Source: Indolivaga alginatilytica | GTDB taxonomy: Bacteria > Bacteroidota > Bacteroidia > Bacteroidales > Dysgonomonadaceae | Reading direction: 5' to 3' | DNA: 64,000 nucleotides | NCBI RefSeq assembly: GCF_003201355.1 | Contig: NZ_QICL01000018.1 | Coordinates: forward strand, 1 to 64,000 | Shown: positions 25,339 to 34,751 of the stretch, one piece after another | Layout of the letters: each line of letters begins with the position of its first letter | Position numbering within the stretch: the stretch's first letter is position 1 | Made by a program: the position numbers and the translations under genes | Notes under the pieces: model-generated | Databases searched by the model: none | Told to the model about the DNA's origin: nothing | Seen by the model: the letters and a program-made list of their open reading frames with translations, nothing else

Positions 25339-25353
25339 AAGGTCTCAGACCTT
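25339..25353. repeat. Short palindromic repeat, copy 6
   Basis: AAGGTC-TCA-GACCTT, perfect arms, overlapping the lysS stop codon (25352-25354). Confidence 0.75.
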
Positions 25354-27082
25354 ATTTTTTAGCATTGTTAACCCATGCTTGCACTTCTTCATCTTTTGGG
25401 TTGGCTAATTCGAGCTTGTGCTTTTTATTCATTTCACACAACTCCTGACGCAGTTTATTAGGATTAGCCTCTGTCAAATCCTCTACTGTCAGATAACCCG
25501 CCTTTTGAATGGCTGATACCCACTCTTCGGGGATGCCTATTTCTGTATATTTTGTTACAGGATCTCTCTTAACTACTTTTTCGGGTCTCATCTGAGGAAA
25601 TAATAATACTTCCTGAATAGAGGTTTGTCCTGTTAGTAACATTACCAAACGATCCATTCCAATTCCCATACCCGATGTTGGGGGCATACCATACTCTAAA
25701 GCACGAAGGAAATCCTGATCGATAAACATCGCCTCATCATCGCCTTTTGCCGAAAGTTGTAATTGTTCCTCAAAACGGTTACGTTGATCAATAGGGTCAT
25801 TCAATTCAGAATAAGCATTTGCCAATTCCTTACCATTAACCATCAATTCGAAACGTTCCGTCAATTCGGGATTCGTTCTATGTCGTTTACATAAAGGTGA
25901 CATTTCGATCGGATAATCGGTAATAAATGTAGGTTGAATATATCTACCCTCACATTTTTCACCAAATATCTCATCGATAAGTTTACCCTTACCCATTGTT
26001 TCATCCTGATCAACACCCAGTTGCTTACAAACTTCACGTAATTGACTTTCATTCATTCCATTAATATCAATTCCGGTATGATCTTTAATAGAATCAATCA
26101 TCGTCACACGTTTATAGGGAGCTTTAAAGTTAATTAGATTGTCCCCTACTTGCACTTCTGTTGTACCCAGTACATCCAAACAAACCTTTTCAATCATTTG
26201 CTCTGTAAATTCCATCATCCAGATATAGTCTTTGTAGGCTACATAGATTTCCATTACAGTAAATTCTGGATTATGCGTGCGATCCATACCTTCATTGCGG
26301 AAGTTACGTGAAAACTCATACACACCATCAAAACCTCCTACAATCATACGTTTCAGGTACAACTCATTGGCTATTCTCAAATAAAGAGGAATATTCAGGG
26401 CATTATGGTGAGTTATAAACGGACGAGCAGATGCTCCTCCGGGAATACTTTGCAACACAGGTGTATCAACTTCGATATAACCTTTTTCATTAAAAAGATT
26501 ACGCATTGAGTTGAACACTTTTGTACGCTTAATAAATATATCTTTTACATCCTCATTTACGATTAAGTCAACGTAACGCTGACGGTAACGCATTTCGGGA
26601 TCGGTAAATCCATCGTAAGTTACTCCATCTTTTACCTTAACAACAGGCAAAGGACGAAGCGATTTAGATAATACGGTAAGAGTTTCAGCATGAACCGAAA
26701 TTTCTCCCATCTGAGTACGGAATACATATCCTGTAACTCCGATAAAATCACCTATATCCAATAATTTTTTGAAAACTACATTATATAGGTCTTTATTCTC
26801 ATCCGGACAAAGATCGTCTCTGGTAATGTATAATTGTATACGACCTTCTGAATCCTGAAGATCAACAAAAGCAGCTTTTCCTGCAATACGACGGCTCATT
26901 ATACGACCGGCAATTGCCACTTGACGACGCTCTGCATCATTCTTAAAGCTTTCTTTTATTTCAACCGAATATGCATTCGTTTCATACAACGCAGCAGGAT
27001 ACGGATCGATACCCAGTTGGCGCATTTCGTCCAGACTTTTTCTTCGAAAAATTTCTTGTTCACTTAATTCTAGGATACTCAT
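25352..27082 (-). CDS. lysS: Lysyl-tRNA synthetase, class II
   Basis: 576 residues from ATG at 27082 ([15 protein letters not shown]); the longer frame crosses a palindromic repeat and is unlikely. The N-terminal anticodon-binding OB domain ('[31 protein letters not shown]' region, about 55-160) is followed by the class II core with motif 2 '[20 protein letters not shown]' and motif 3 '[15 protein letters not shown]'. A Lys- and helix-rich C-terminal extension of about 70 residues is present, as seen in Bacteroidales. It charges tRNA-Lys. It is a single gene between the HU-LysM gene and gpsA. Confidence 0.97.
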   Translation of the reverse strand: MSILELSEQEIFRRKSLDEMRQLGIDPYPAALYETNAYSVEIKESFKNDAERRQVAIAGRIMSRRIAGKAAFVDLQDSEGRIQLYITRDDLCPDENKDLYNVVFKKLLDIGDFIGVTGYVFRTQMGEISVHAETLTVLSKSLRPLPVVKVKDGVTYDGFTDPEMRYRQRYVDLIVNEDVKDIFIKRTKVFNSMRNLFNEKGYIEVDTPVLQSIPGGASARPFITHHNALNIPLYLRIANELYLKRMIVGGFDGVYEFSRNFRNEGMDRTHNPEFTVMEIYVAYKDYIWMMEFTEQMIEKVCLDVLGTTEVQVGDNLINFKAPYKRVTMIDSIKDHTGIDINGMNESQLREVCKQLGVDQDETMGKGKLIDEIFGEKCEGRYIQPTFITDYPIEMSPLCKRHRTNPELTERFELMVNGKELANAYSELNDPIDQRNRFEEQLQLSAKGDDEAMFIDQDFLRALEYGMPPTSGMGIGMDRLVMLLTGQTSIQEVLLFPQMRPEKVVKRDPVTKYTEIGIPEEWVSAIQKAGYLTVEDLTEANPNKLRQELCEMNKKHKLELANPKDEEVQAWVNNAKK

Positions 27083-27098
27083 TATCTTATATTCTTTT

Positions 27099-27113
27099 AA
27101 GGTCTCAGACCTT
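27099..27113. repeat. Short palindromic repeat, copy 7
   Basis: AAGGTC-TCA-GACCTT with a following T7 run, in the leader of lysS (not at a stop codon). Confidence 0.75.
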
Positions 27114-27212
27114 TTTTTATGTTTTGGCAAAATTGTGAATACACTGTGTTGCCGACACAAATTCACGAGCCGGTAAAATTACAAATTATTGTACGTATTT
27201 TACATATAAAAA

Positions 27213-27253
27213 CAAAAAAGAATAACAGATACTTATATCCGTTATTCTTTTTT
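27213..27253. terminator. Terminator between the HU-LysM gene and lysS
   Basis: AAAAAAGAATAAC and GTTATTCTTTTTT form a 13-bp A/T-rich stem with a loop of about 14 bases. It follows the HU-LysM stop (27334) and precedes the lysS leader. Confidence 0.8.
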
Positions 27254-27333
27254 AAGGCCGAAAACCTAATTTAATACCTTGTTACCACCGCAAACCCAAT
27301 ATAGTTATAATTGAATAGTATGGTATATCGTTT

Positions 27334-29508
27334 TTATCTAAGTCTTAGAATTTTTGCTTCAAGAATTTTTGCTTCAAGATTTTTAGCTACTTGAATTTCT
27401 CTTGCATCGCTCGGATTATACACCCCATAATCGGATAAAGGCGGTATAAGAAGGCTTGTTCCAATAGGCACATTATTGGGATTAGCGATATTCTTTTTAT
27501 TCGCTTGATAAATATATACCCAATAATCGGGGTTACCGTAGTGGGTAGCAGCCAATGTACGCAAAGTTGTACCTCTTTTTATGGTATCATATTTGGGTTT
27601 TGAGTTGGAACTTGCCTTTGACTCCGGCTGAGTTTTTTCCTTCGAATCATAAAGCAGTTCAGCCTTACTCTCTTTTTGATATTTCGCCAGATGAAATTCC
27701 GCTTTATTAAGTATTCCAAATTTCAATTTATCAGAAATAACAAAACCGTTCTTCTCTTTATTTATTAAATCTCTCGTCAAAGAATCAGCATCTCCAACGA
27801 TACCAGGCTTTGCTGCCTCAACCTTTTGCTCAACAGCAGGCTTTTTAGCTATGGGGGCTATAGGTTCTTTCTTAACGGGTGTCACACTATCTTTCAATCC
27901 CTCAGCCTGTAATCTCTTCATTGAGTCGAGCATAGCATCCGTTGCCTGAACCTTGGGAGAAACTTCATCTACAAATGGTAAAGTGTCGCTTAATGTAAGA
28001 TTAGTTCTTCCTAAATTATATTCAAAGTCGTAAGGCTTATTCAACATTTTGATTAACCCATAAGTCAAAAATGCTACAATTACGAGCAGGAAAAGTCCCA
28101 TAGGTAACCATCTTCTAAACTTAGAACCTAAATAAGGAGAATTAAAATCGTGATATGGAATATCAACCGGATCTATCGTATTAGAAAACGAGACACTTCT
28201 CGTCTCAGCAGGTTTGTTATTCCCTGCATAACTGCCCATATCTCCCATAGATGGATTAACACGACGTTTATCCTCTTCAGAGATTTCAGCAACCTTGTTT
28301 ACAGGTTCATCCAGTGCAACAAAATCACTATCTGCGATTACATCATCCTCTTCCACAGGAAACAATGGACGTTCCGGATCTTCATTCGAAAATACAGATT
28401 TCTTTTCTTCCTTGGCTGTAGATTGAGCTTCAGATGTATCAACAGGCTCTTTTCCCTCTTTAACTAACCGATCAATTATCGGAATAGGAACAGGGATAAT
28501 GATATCCTCTTCTGTCTCTATCTCCGAATCTAAATCGGATTCTAATTCCAGATCATCTGAAATTACATTTTTTGATAAAAACTCACTCGTCAATAATACA
28601 GACTGCGAGGGCTCTTCCAGATCATCTTCTGATTGAATAGCATCTACAGCTTTTTCCTCTATCTTTTTTGGCTCATCTTCAACCAGATCATAAGTATCAA
28701 CCTCTTCCTCTATATCAACCTCTTCTTTAGTCTCCTCCATTGGAACATGAGGGAGATCAAGTAATTCTATTGGAAACTCTTTTTGCTCTGAAACTTTCTG
28801 AACAGGAAGCTCAGGTTCTTTTTCTTCGGGTTTCGGTATAGAAACAGACCTAACTAAATCTTCTTTAGGTACAGTAAGAGTTATCGAGTCCGACTCTTCT
28901 GACGGTTTGGAAGTAGTATAGGTATATACGAATGATCGGGGGTATATTTGCTTTGAAGAATTCTGGGGTTTAGATTCTTTCTCGGGGTTAGTTTCTTCAG
29001 TATCCTTTTCTCTCACCGGTGTGTTGTTTGTAGTGACAATTATTGAAGCAGACTCTGCAATAATCGGTTTTTCTATCTCGGAGACGATGTCATCGTCTTC
29101 ATTTTCCATATCTATATCTGAACTTTCAACAATTTCATCCTCACTTATACTCTCTTCGTTCTCTACAGAAGTTTCGAATACAACGCCATCCTCCAATAAT
29201 ATGGTTTCGAATTGAGAAAATGGTTTGTTGACAAGATTTTTAAGTATTTTATCGGGAATAAAGCTTAGTTTATAATGAGAAGGAATTTCTATTTTCTCTC
29301 CGGTATTCACATTGACACTTTCACGACTACTTACAGATATCAGTTTAAATGTCCCGAAATCTTTAATCTTGACAGAATCATTATCAAATATCCGTTCCAA
29401 AATCAATTGAAAGAGCTCTCTAAAAAAAGAGTCTGCATCCTTCTTGGTTATCTTAGCTTTCTTAGATAAGACGTCAACCAAATCTTGAAGTGATAGTTTA
29501 TCATTCAT
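27334..29508 (-). CDS. HU-domain protein with transmembrane segment and C-terminal LysM
   Basis: A 724-residue protein. Residues about 1-95 are an HU/IHF DNA-binding domain ('DLVDVLSKKAKITKKDADSF', 'KIKDFGTFKLI', 'NVNTGEKIEIPSHYKLSF'). Residues about 100-460 are a very acidic, low-complexity linker rich in E, D, S and P. One membrane helix follows at about 468-489 (LPMGLFLLVIVAFLTYGLIK). The C-terminal part has a LysM domain at about 640-688 (TIKRGTTLRTLAATHYGN, ending GTSLLIPPL). The topology places DNA binding inside and a peptidoglycan-binding domain outside. It overlaps the upstream HU gene by 8 bp. The last codons contain a 15-bp tandem repeat coding EAKIL twice. Confidence 0.9.
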   Translation of the reverse strand: MNDKLSLQDLVDVLSKKAKITKKDADSFFRELFQLILERIFDNDSVKIKDFGTFKLISVSSRESVNVNTGEKIEIPSHYKLSFIPDKILKNLVNKPFSQFETILLEDGVVFETSVENEESISEDEIVESSDIDMENEDDDIVSEIEKPIIAESASIIVTTNNTPVREKDTEETNPEKESKPQNSSKQIYPRSFVYTYTTSKPSEESDSITLTVPKEDLVRSVSIPKPEEKEPELPVQKVSEQKEFPIELLDLPHVPMEETKEEVDIEEEVDTYDLVEDEPKKIEEKAVDAIQSEDDLEEPSQSVLLTSEFLSKNVISDDLELESDLDSEIETEEDIIIPVPIPIIDRLVKEGKEPVDTSEAQSTAKEEKKSVFSNEDPERPLFPVEEDDVIADSDFVALDEPVNKVAEISEEDKRRVNPSMGDMGSYAGNNKPAETRSVSFSNTIDPVDIPYHDFNSPYLGSKFRRWLPMGLFLLVIVAFLTYGLIKMLNKPYDFEYNLGRTNLTLSDTLPFVDEVSPKVQATDAMLDSMKRLQAEGLKDSVTPVKKEPIAPIAKKPAVEQKVEAAKPGIVGDADSLTRDLINKEKNGFVISDKLKFGILNKAEFHLAKYQKESKAELLYDSKEKTQPESKASSNSKPKYDTIKRGTTLRTLAATHYGNPDYWVYIYQANKKNIANPNNVPIGTSLLIPPLSDYGVYNPSDAREIQVAKNLEAKILEAKILRLR

Positions 29509-29791
29509 TCTCAGACAACTTTTTTAATTTATCTTTAACTACCTGACCCGGACGAAACGCAGTTGTAATCTTCGGTGGAACTAAAAAACGCTGCTTAGAA
29601 ACAGGATTTACAGACATCCGCTCCTGCCGTCTTTTTGTTTCAAACAATCCAAATCCTTGTATGTTAATAGAATTAGAGTTCGCCAAATTAGTATTTACAA
29701 CAGACACAGCATCCTCCAAAATCTTAGATGTCTGAGCCTGTGTCCATTCCAGTCTTTTAGACAGCTCTGCAATTAATTCTTTATTTGTCAT
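29501..29791 (-). CDS. HU-family DNA-binding protein
   Basis: A 96-residue HU/IHF-like protein: 'ELIAELSKRLEWTQAQTSKI', the beta-arm region 'INIQGFGLFETKRRQERMS' and the end of the arm 'VNPVSKQRFLVPPKITTAF'. It is a small nucleoid protein that bends DNA. It overlaps the following HU-LysM gene by 8 bp (translational coupling), so the two probably work together, for example as partners on DNA; this is inference. A short A/T-rich gap separates it from rimO. Confidence 0.93.
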   Translation of the reverse strand: MTNKELIAELSKRLEWTQAQTSKILEDAVSVVNTNLANSNSINIQGFGLFETKRRQERMSVNPVSKQRFLVPPKITTAFRPGQVVKDKLKKLSENE

Positions 29792-29907
29792 AGATTTGCC
29801 AGATTATAAGCACTTTCAACTATTCATTGCTATCTCCTTGATTATTTATTATTTTGATTACGCTAATATCCAAAATAACAACTATCTATGATAGCTAATA
29901 TATAAAC

Positions 29908-31206
29908 TTAAATTACAATATTACCATACAGATCAAAAGGTTCTGCTTGAGTTATAATAACATTATAAATATCTCCTTTGTTCAACGGAGTATCTTTTGA
30001 GATCAATACTTCAGGGTCTACCTCTGGAGAATCATATTGCGTACGACCAATATAATAATCAGTATCTTCTCTATCTATAATTACCGAAAAAGTTTGCCCG
30101 ATTTTAGACTCATTAATGTTCAAGGAAACACGCTCCTGAATAGCCATTAACATATCCATTCGTTCTTGCTTAACTGTTTCGGGAATATTATCTTCGTATT
30201 TTTCATATGCAAAAGTACCTTCTTCATTCGAATAAGGAAAAGCTCCCATCCTTTCGAATTGGGCATCTTTTGCAAACTCCATCAATTCTTCGAAATCTTC
30301 CTCAGCCTCTCCCGGATGTCCTACCAAAAAAGTTGTTCTAAGGTGAATACCCGGAACTTCCTCCCTGATCCTTTTTACGAGATCGATAGTTTCTTGTTTC
30401 GTAATACCTCTGCGCATCTTGCTTAACATATTGTCACTTATGTGTTGAAGCGCTATATCCAAGTATTTACAAACATTGTCTCTCTCACGTATTACACGAA
30501 GTAAATCATAAGGAAATTTTGCAGGATAAGCATAATGTAAACGAATCCACTCAACCCCTTTCACATCGGATATACGCTCTATCAGTTCGGGAAGTTTCAT
30601 TTCCTTATAACGATCAATCCCATAATAAGATAAATCTTGTGCTATAATCTGGAATTCTTTAACTCCCTGTGCAACGAGCGACTGAACCTCTGCTACAATC
30701 TCCTCCATTGGTCGTGAGTTATGACGTCCGGTCATAATAGGAATAGAACAATACGAACAAGCACGATTACATCCTTCTGATATTTTCAGATAAGCGTAAT
30801 GTGCCGGAGTTGTTAAAGCCCTTTCATATTCAACATCCTTTCTAAACGATTTTCCAAGATCGGAAATGAGACCTTTCCATCCGAATTTACCATAGAACCT
30901 ATCAACTTCAGGTATTTCAGCCTTCAGCTCCTCCATGTATCTCTCGGATAGACAACCCATTACAAACAGCTGATTCAGCTTTCTATTTTTTTTAGCTTCC
31001 GCAAAACCAAGTATCGTGTTTATTGATTCTTCTTTTGCATCACCTATAAATCCACATGTATTGATAACTACAATTTCGCCTTCGGGTTTGTCGGGATCAT
31101 GCTTCACAGTATATCCATTAGCGAGGAGCTGCTTCATTAACATCTCCGAATCGACCAGGTTTTTAGAGCACCCCAGCGTTACAACATCAATTCTATTTTT
31201 CTTCAT
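29908..31206 (-). CDS. rimO: Ribosomal protein S12 methylthiotransferase
   Basis: 432 residues. It adds a methylthio group to the Asp of ribosomal protein uS12, using radical SAM chemistry. The N-terminal UPF0004 domain carries 'VVTLGCSKNLVDSEMLM' and further cysteines in 'VVINTCGFIGDAKEES' and 'LFVMGCLSERYME'. The radical SAM motif is CNRACSYCSIP (C-x3-C-x2-C) near residue 145. The C-terminal TRAM domain begins about residue 365 ('GQTFSVIIDREDTDYYIGRT'). Single gene downstream of ftsY on the same strand. Confidence 0.97.
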   Translation of the reverse strand: MKKNRIDVVTLGCSKNLVDSEMLMKQLLANGYTVKHDPDKPEGEIVVINTCGFIGDAKEESINTILGFAEAKKNRKLNQLFVMGCLSERYMEELKAEIPEVDRFYGKFGWKGLISDLGKSFRKDVEYERALTTPAHYAYLKISEGCNRACSYCSIPIMTGRHNSRPMEEIVAEVQSLVAQGVKEFQIIAQDLSYYGIDRYKEMKLPELIERISDVKGVEWIRLHYAYPAKFPYDLLRVIRERDNVCKYLDIALQHISDNMLSKMRRGITKQETIDLVKRIREEVPGIHLRTTFLVGHPGEAEEDFEELMEFAKDAQFERMGAFPYSNEEGTFAYEKYEDNIPETVKQERMDMLMAIQERVSLNINESKIGQTFSVIIDREDTDYYIGRTQYDSPEVDPEVLISKDTPLNKGDIYNVIITQAEPFDLYGNIVI

Positions 31207-31314
31207 TCAAAAAGAATCCTTCCTTCTTAGGTATAAGTAAGAGTAAATATTTATTACTCTTTAATAATAACTGTCTCGACTGTCTCCGGTTATTATATTT
31301 TCCAAGCAATAAAA

Positions 31315-31329
31315 AAGGTCTGTGACCTT
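31315..31329. repeat. Short palindromic repeat, copy 8
   Basis: AAGGTC-TGT-GACCTT in the rimO-ftsY gap, about 45 bases after the ftsY stop, with the CAAGCAATAAAA flank. Confidence 0.75.
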
Positions 31330-31373
31330 AAATCCTGCAATATAGTCTATTGCAAGGGCAAAAATAGCATAAA

Positions 31374-32330
31374 TTACCCACCAAACAATGAGTTCACGAA
31401 TTCTTTTCGTTGAAACACTTGTAAATCATCTATACCTTCACCTAGTCCGATATATTTTACAGGGATCTTAAACTGATCCGAAATACCAATTACAACGCCA
31501 CCTTTAGCCGTTCCATCTAATTTAGTTACAGCCAGAGAGGTAACATCTGTGGCAGCAGTAAACTGCTTTGCCTGTTCAAATGCATTCTGACCTGTAGATC
31601 CATCCAGAACAAGTAATACTTCGTGAGGCGCGCCGGGGACAATTTTATTCATTACATTTTTGATCTTCGACAATTCGTTCATCAATCCGATCTTATTATG
31701 TAAACGTCCGGCTGTATCTATTATTACAACATCCGCATTATTAGCTTTACCCGAACTTATAGCATCAAATGCAACAGAGGCAGGGTCTGATCCCATAGCT
31801 TGTTTAATTACGGGAACACCAACTCTTTCACCCCATATTACCAATTGCTCTACAGCAGCAGCCCGAAAAGTATCGGCAGCTCCAAGATAGACTGATTTCC
31901 CTGCTTTTTTGAATTGATTTGCCAACTTACCAATGGTCGTAGTTTTGCCTACACCATTAACACCCACCACCATTATCACATAAGGCTTATGGTTGTCAGG
32001 TAAATTAAAGCCGACAGTATTATCATTGGAATTATTTTCAGTAAGCAACTCAACAATTTCCTCACGTAAGATTTTACTCAGTTCATCTGTATTTACATAC
32101 TTATCCTTGGAAACACGTTCTTCTATACGTTCGATAATTTTCAATGTAGTATCCACACCTACATCCGAAGTAATTAATACTTCTTCCAGATCATCCAATA
32201 CACTGTCATCAACTTTAGACTTCCCAACAACAATCCTTGAAAGTTTGGTAAACATGTTTTCTTTTGTTTTTTCCAAACCTTTATCCAACGATTCTTTTTT
32301 CTGTTTTGAGAAGAAGTCCAAAATACCCAT
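31374..32330 (-). CDS. ftsY: Signal recognition particle receptor
   Basis: 318 residues. It is the SRP receptor GTPase that delivers ribosomes to the translocon. NG-domain motifs: P-loop GVNGVGKTTTIGKLANQF (about residues 123-140), 'GAADTFRAAAVEQL', 'DTAGRLHNKIGLM', 'TKLDGTAKGGVV' and the closing 'YIGLGEGIDDLQVF'. The N-terminal acidic A domain is very short, as usual in Bacteroidetes. A terminator separates it from the ribosomal operon upstream. Confidence 0.97.
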   Translation of the reverse strand: MGILDFFSKQKKESLDKGLEKTKENMFTKLSRIVVGKSKVDDSVLDDLEEVLITSDVGVDTTLKIIERIEERVSKDKYVNTDELSKILREEIVELLTENNSNDNTVGFNLPDNHKPYVIMVVGVNGVGKTTTIGKLANQFKKAGKSVYLGAADTFRAAAVEQLVIWGERVGVPVIKQAMGSDPASVAFDAISSGKANNADVVIIDTAGRLHNKIGLMNELSKIKNVMNKIVPGAPHEVLLVLDGSTGQNAFEQAKQFTAATDVTSLAVTKLDGTAKGGVVIGISDQFKIPVKYIGLGEGIDDLQVFQRKEFVNSLFGG

Positions 32331-32420
32331 AATATCTATAATTTGTTCTTGAATACTATAATATGGTTGCTACCAACACATAGTTGGCACAAGGTACACA
32401 AAGCTAATAAAGGATATACA

Positions 32421-32456
32421 AAAAACCCCCTAACAAATTCTTGAAAGGAGGTTTTT
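32421..32456. terminator. Terminator between the ribosomal small-protein operon and ftsY
   Basis: AAAACCCCCT and AGGAGGTTTT form a stem with one mismatch and a 14-base loop, flanked by A and T tracts. Confidence 0.75.
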
Positions 32457-32473
32457 AGTTATTTTTAACTAAA

Positions 32474-32635
32474 TTATTTTGCAAAATAATCTTTCACCGA
32501 TTCATTTGGAACCATTTCTTCTTTAAATGTATAAGCTCCTGTTTTAGGAGATCTTACCATTTTAATTACTTTTGCATAATTACGACCATCTTTTGATGAT
32601 GGATCGCGGTAACCTGCGACTGTCTTCTTTGCCAT
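32474..32635 (-). CDS. DUF4295 small ribosome-associated protein
   Basis: 53 residues, MAKKTVAGYRDPSSKDGRNY..., ending KDYFAK. It is too short for most gene finders but clearly real: Lys-rich, conserved start, and located directly downstream of rpmG on the same strand with 15 bp between them. DUF4295 proteins occur throughout Bacteroidetes in this rpmB-rpmG context, and a Bacteroidetes-specific ribosomal protein has been described for such a position; the link to a specific ribosomal name is from memory and not verified here. Confidence 0.9.
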   Translation of the reverse strand: MAKKTVAGYRDPSSKDGRNYAKVIKMVRSPKTGAYTFKEEMVPNESVKDYFAK

Positions 32636-32650
32636 GGTTGTATATTATTT

Positions 32651-32839
32651 TTACTTAATTTCTTTATGTACTGTTACTTTCTTCAAAACCGAGTTGTATT
32701 TTTTCAACTCCAATCTCTCAGTTGTATTTCTTCTGTTCTTTGTAGTAATGTATCGTGATGTACCAGGCATACCACTTTCTTTATGCTCTGTACATTCTAG
32801 AATTACTTGAATTCTGTTTCCTTTTGCTTTCTTTGCCAT
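32651..32839 (-). CDS. rpmG: 50S ribosomal protein bL33
   Basis: 62 residues with the bL33 pattern '[12 protein letters not shown]' and '[22 protein letters not shown]'. (Quoted pieces are parts of one run.) The zinc-binding cysteines of some bL33 forms are mostly absent (one Cys seen), as in the zinc-free class. It lies 20 bp downstream of rpmB. Confidence 0.95.
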   Translation of the reverse strand: MAKKAKGNRIQVILECTEHKESGMPGTSRYITTKNRRNTTERLELKKYNSVLKKVTVHKEIK

Positions 32840-32859
32840 TTTTTAGGTTCTCCTTTGAT

Positions 32860-33099
32860 TTAAGCTTTTAAATAACCTTTTTCAGCTGCTTTTTTCAATG
32901 CAGCATCCAAACCAATTTTATTAATTGTACGAAGACCCGACGCAGATACATCTAGACTAATCCAACAATCTTCTTCTACCCAATAGAATTTTTTTCTGAA
33001 TAGGTTGATATTAAATTTTCTCTTAGTCTTTTTATTTGAGTGAGAGACATTGTTACCAACCATAGCTTTCTTTCCTGTAATTTCACAAATTTTGGACAT
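32860..33099 (-). CDS. rpmB: 50S ribosomal protein bL28
   Basis: 79 residues. [20 protein letters not shown], then '[15 protein letters not shown]' and '[18 protein letters not shown]' match bL28. It is first in the rpmB-rpmG-DUF4295 operon, with a consensus promoter 57-87 bases upstream. Confidence 0.96.
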   Translation of the reverse strand: MSKICEITGKKAMVGNNVSHSNKKTKRKFNINLFRKKFYWVEEDCWISLDVSASGLRTINKIGLDAALKKAAEKGYLKA

Positions 33100-33155
33100 C
33101 GCTACTATATTTTATTTTTTATTTATTTTATTCCTTGCCGTAGTAAAACAGGGTG

Positions 33156-33186
33156 CAAAATTAAACCTTTTTTTTGAATCAGCAAA
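33156..33186 (-). promoter_or_regulatory. Promoter of the rpmB operon
   Basis: On the minus strand TTTG (33183-33186) and TAATTTTG (33156-33163) are 19 bp apart, an excellent Bacteroidetes housekeeping promoter. Confidence 0.8.
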
Positions 33187-33273
33187 TTATTGGCAGTTAA
33201 TAAACTATCTTTTTTCAAAAAAACACTACTACTTAATAATCTTATTCTTAACTGAGAATAATCTTTTCTCAAC

Positions 33274-33304
33274 TTTGTATAGAAATACAAATATAGTAAC
33301 TTTG
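33274..33304 (+). promoter_or_regulatory. Promoter of the phosphoesterase gene
   Basis: TTTG (33274-33277) and TAACTTTG (33297-33304) are 19 bp apart. The leader to the ATG at 33431 is about 120 bases and contains palindrome copy 9. Confidence 0.75.
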
Positions 33305-33400
33305 TTGAAGACTTGAAGCATATAAGTAAATGAAACTATCTTATGATATACTTTCCAGCTATAAAAAGACTAAAATTTCTATACTTACCAAAACATTAAA

Positions 33401-33415
33401 CAGATCCAGGACCTT
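33401..33415. repeat. Short palindromic repeat, copy 9 (degenerate)
   Basis: CAGATC-CAG-GACCTT in the leader of the phosphoesterase gene, next to the common flank TTACCAAAACATTAA. Confidence 0.55.
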
Positions 33416-33430
33416 AATACTATTTTTACT

Positions 33431-34681
33431 ATGAAAAAACATGTTTACCTATTTTTATGTGTATTTCTGCTTACGTGCACACACCTATTCTCTCAATCGC
33501 CTTTTAGCTTTATTGTGGTCTCCGATACACACCTTGGCAGAGAAGGGTCGGAAGAAAAGAACAGGGCAACCCTTCGCTATCTACTGAATCAACCTAACAA
33601 GCCTGAAGCTATTTTTATTGTTGGAGACCTTACAAATAATGGCCATCAACAAGAATATGATCTATTCAAGAAAGTATATACAGAAGAATTTCCCGCTAAC
33701 TTCCCGAGATATTATTGTTTAGGAAATCACGATAGATATAATGACAAGGGCAGTGAGAACACTCGTTTTCAGAATACACTAGGGCAAGATCTGAACCAAT
33801 ATGTCGAGGTTAACGATTATCCCTTTATACTTATAAGCATGGAAAATTCTTCTTATGATAAATGCTATACAGAACCAAGCCGTAAATTTCTATCCGAAAA
33901 ATTGGAATATGCAGCTCAAAAATACCCGGGTAAACCTATTTTCGTATTCTTTCATATGCCTGTTGTAAATACTGTATATGGCTCTTATGAAATCGGAGGC
34001 AAGGACTCATGGGGTACCGGCGGATTGAAAGATATTTGCGAACAATATCCTCAAATTGTAGCATTCTCGGGTCACTCGCATTACCCTATCGGAGATGAAA
34101 GATCAATACATCAAGACAAGTTTACGTCTGTAAATGATGGAAGCATTGCCTATTCGGAAATAGAAACGGGTAAAACCGAAGGTATACACCCCGAAGGATT
34201 TAACGATGTTACCGAAGGCATGATTGTTAGCATTGATAATAGCAGAGTGAATATTCACAGATACAATACTGCACAAGCTGTAGAAATAAAAACCCCATGG
34301 GAAATAAGAACTCCTCATGACGGCTCTGCTTTTATATACAAAGACAGAAAAGACGACAGAGCTCCTAAGTTTGCAAGAGGCATTAAGCCCACCTTTTACA
34401 ATATAACTGAAAATGGTTGCAGGCTATTATGGAAACAAGCTTCCGATAATGATATAGTACATCACTATAAAATCTTATTGACCAAGAAAGGGGAAAAAGA
34501 TACACCTCCTACCATTATGACTATTTTTTCCGGATTCTTTTTAAATGCAGAGATGCCTCAATCGAAAGGCTGGGACTTGAAGGATTTGGATGCCGGTTCA
34601 ACCTATAACGTATTGATTTCGGCAGTAGACTCTTTCGGGAATGAATCAAAACCAATAAAAGGCTCATTTACGACATTGTAA
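33431..34681 (+). CDS. Secreted calcineurin-like metallophosphoesterase
   Basis: 416 residues with a signal peptide (MKKHVYLFLCVFLLTCTHLFSQ). All metallophosphoesterase motifs are present: 'VVSDTHLG' (residues about 30-37), 'VGDLTNNGH', 'LGNHDRY', 'FFHMPV' and 'SGHSHYP'. The C-terminal 100 residues (from about 315) form a beta-rich fibronectin-III-like domain ('ENGCRLLWKQASDNDIVHHY', 'LDAGSTYNVLISAVDSFGNES'; the second is one run of 20). It is probably exported to the periplasm or surface and acts on a phosphoester. A bidirectional terminator follows. Confidence 0.9.
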   Translation: MKKHVYLFLCVFLLTCTHLFSQSPFSFIVVSDTHLGREGSEEKNRATLRYLLNQPNKPEAIFIVGDLTNNGHQQEYDLFKKVYTEEFPANFPRYYCLGNHDRYNDKGSENTRFQNTLGQDLNQYVEVNDYPFILISMENSSYDKCYTEPSRKFLSEKLEYAAQKYPGKPIFVFFHMPVVNTVYGSYEIGGKDSWGTGGLKDICEQYPQIVAFSGHSHYPIGDERSIHQDKFTSVNDGSIAYSEIETGKTEGIHPEGFNDVTEGMIVSIDNSRVNIHRYNTAQAVEIKTPWEIRTPHDGSAFIYKDRKDDRAPKFARGIKPTFYNITENGCRLLWKQASDNDIVHHYKILLTKKGEKDTPPTIMTIFSGFFLNAEMPQSKGWDLKDLDAGSTYNVLISAVDSFGNESKPIKGSFTTL

Positions 34682-34705
34682 GCTTATCAGAATCATTAAA
34701 ATAGA

Positions 34706-34730
34706 AGAGGCGAATTTACTACTCGCCTCT
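34706..34730. terminator. Bidirectional terminator between convergent genes
   Basis: AGAGGCGA and TCGCCTCT form an 8-bp stem with a 9-base loop, between the phosphoesterase stop and the outer-membrane protein gene that ends at 34752. Confidence 0.8.
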
Positions 34731-34751
34731 TTCCATCTATATCTATTACGT

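Noticed and set aside
27083-27166. A 28-residue N-terminal extension of LysS
   Set aside because: It runs through a palindromic repeat in the leader, and the ATG at 27082 gives the normal family start.
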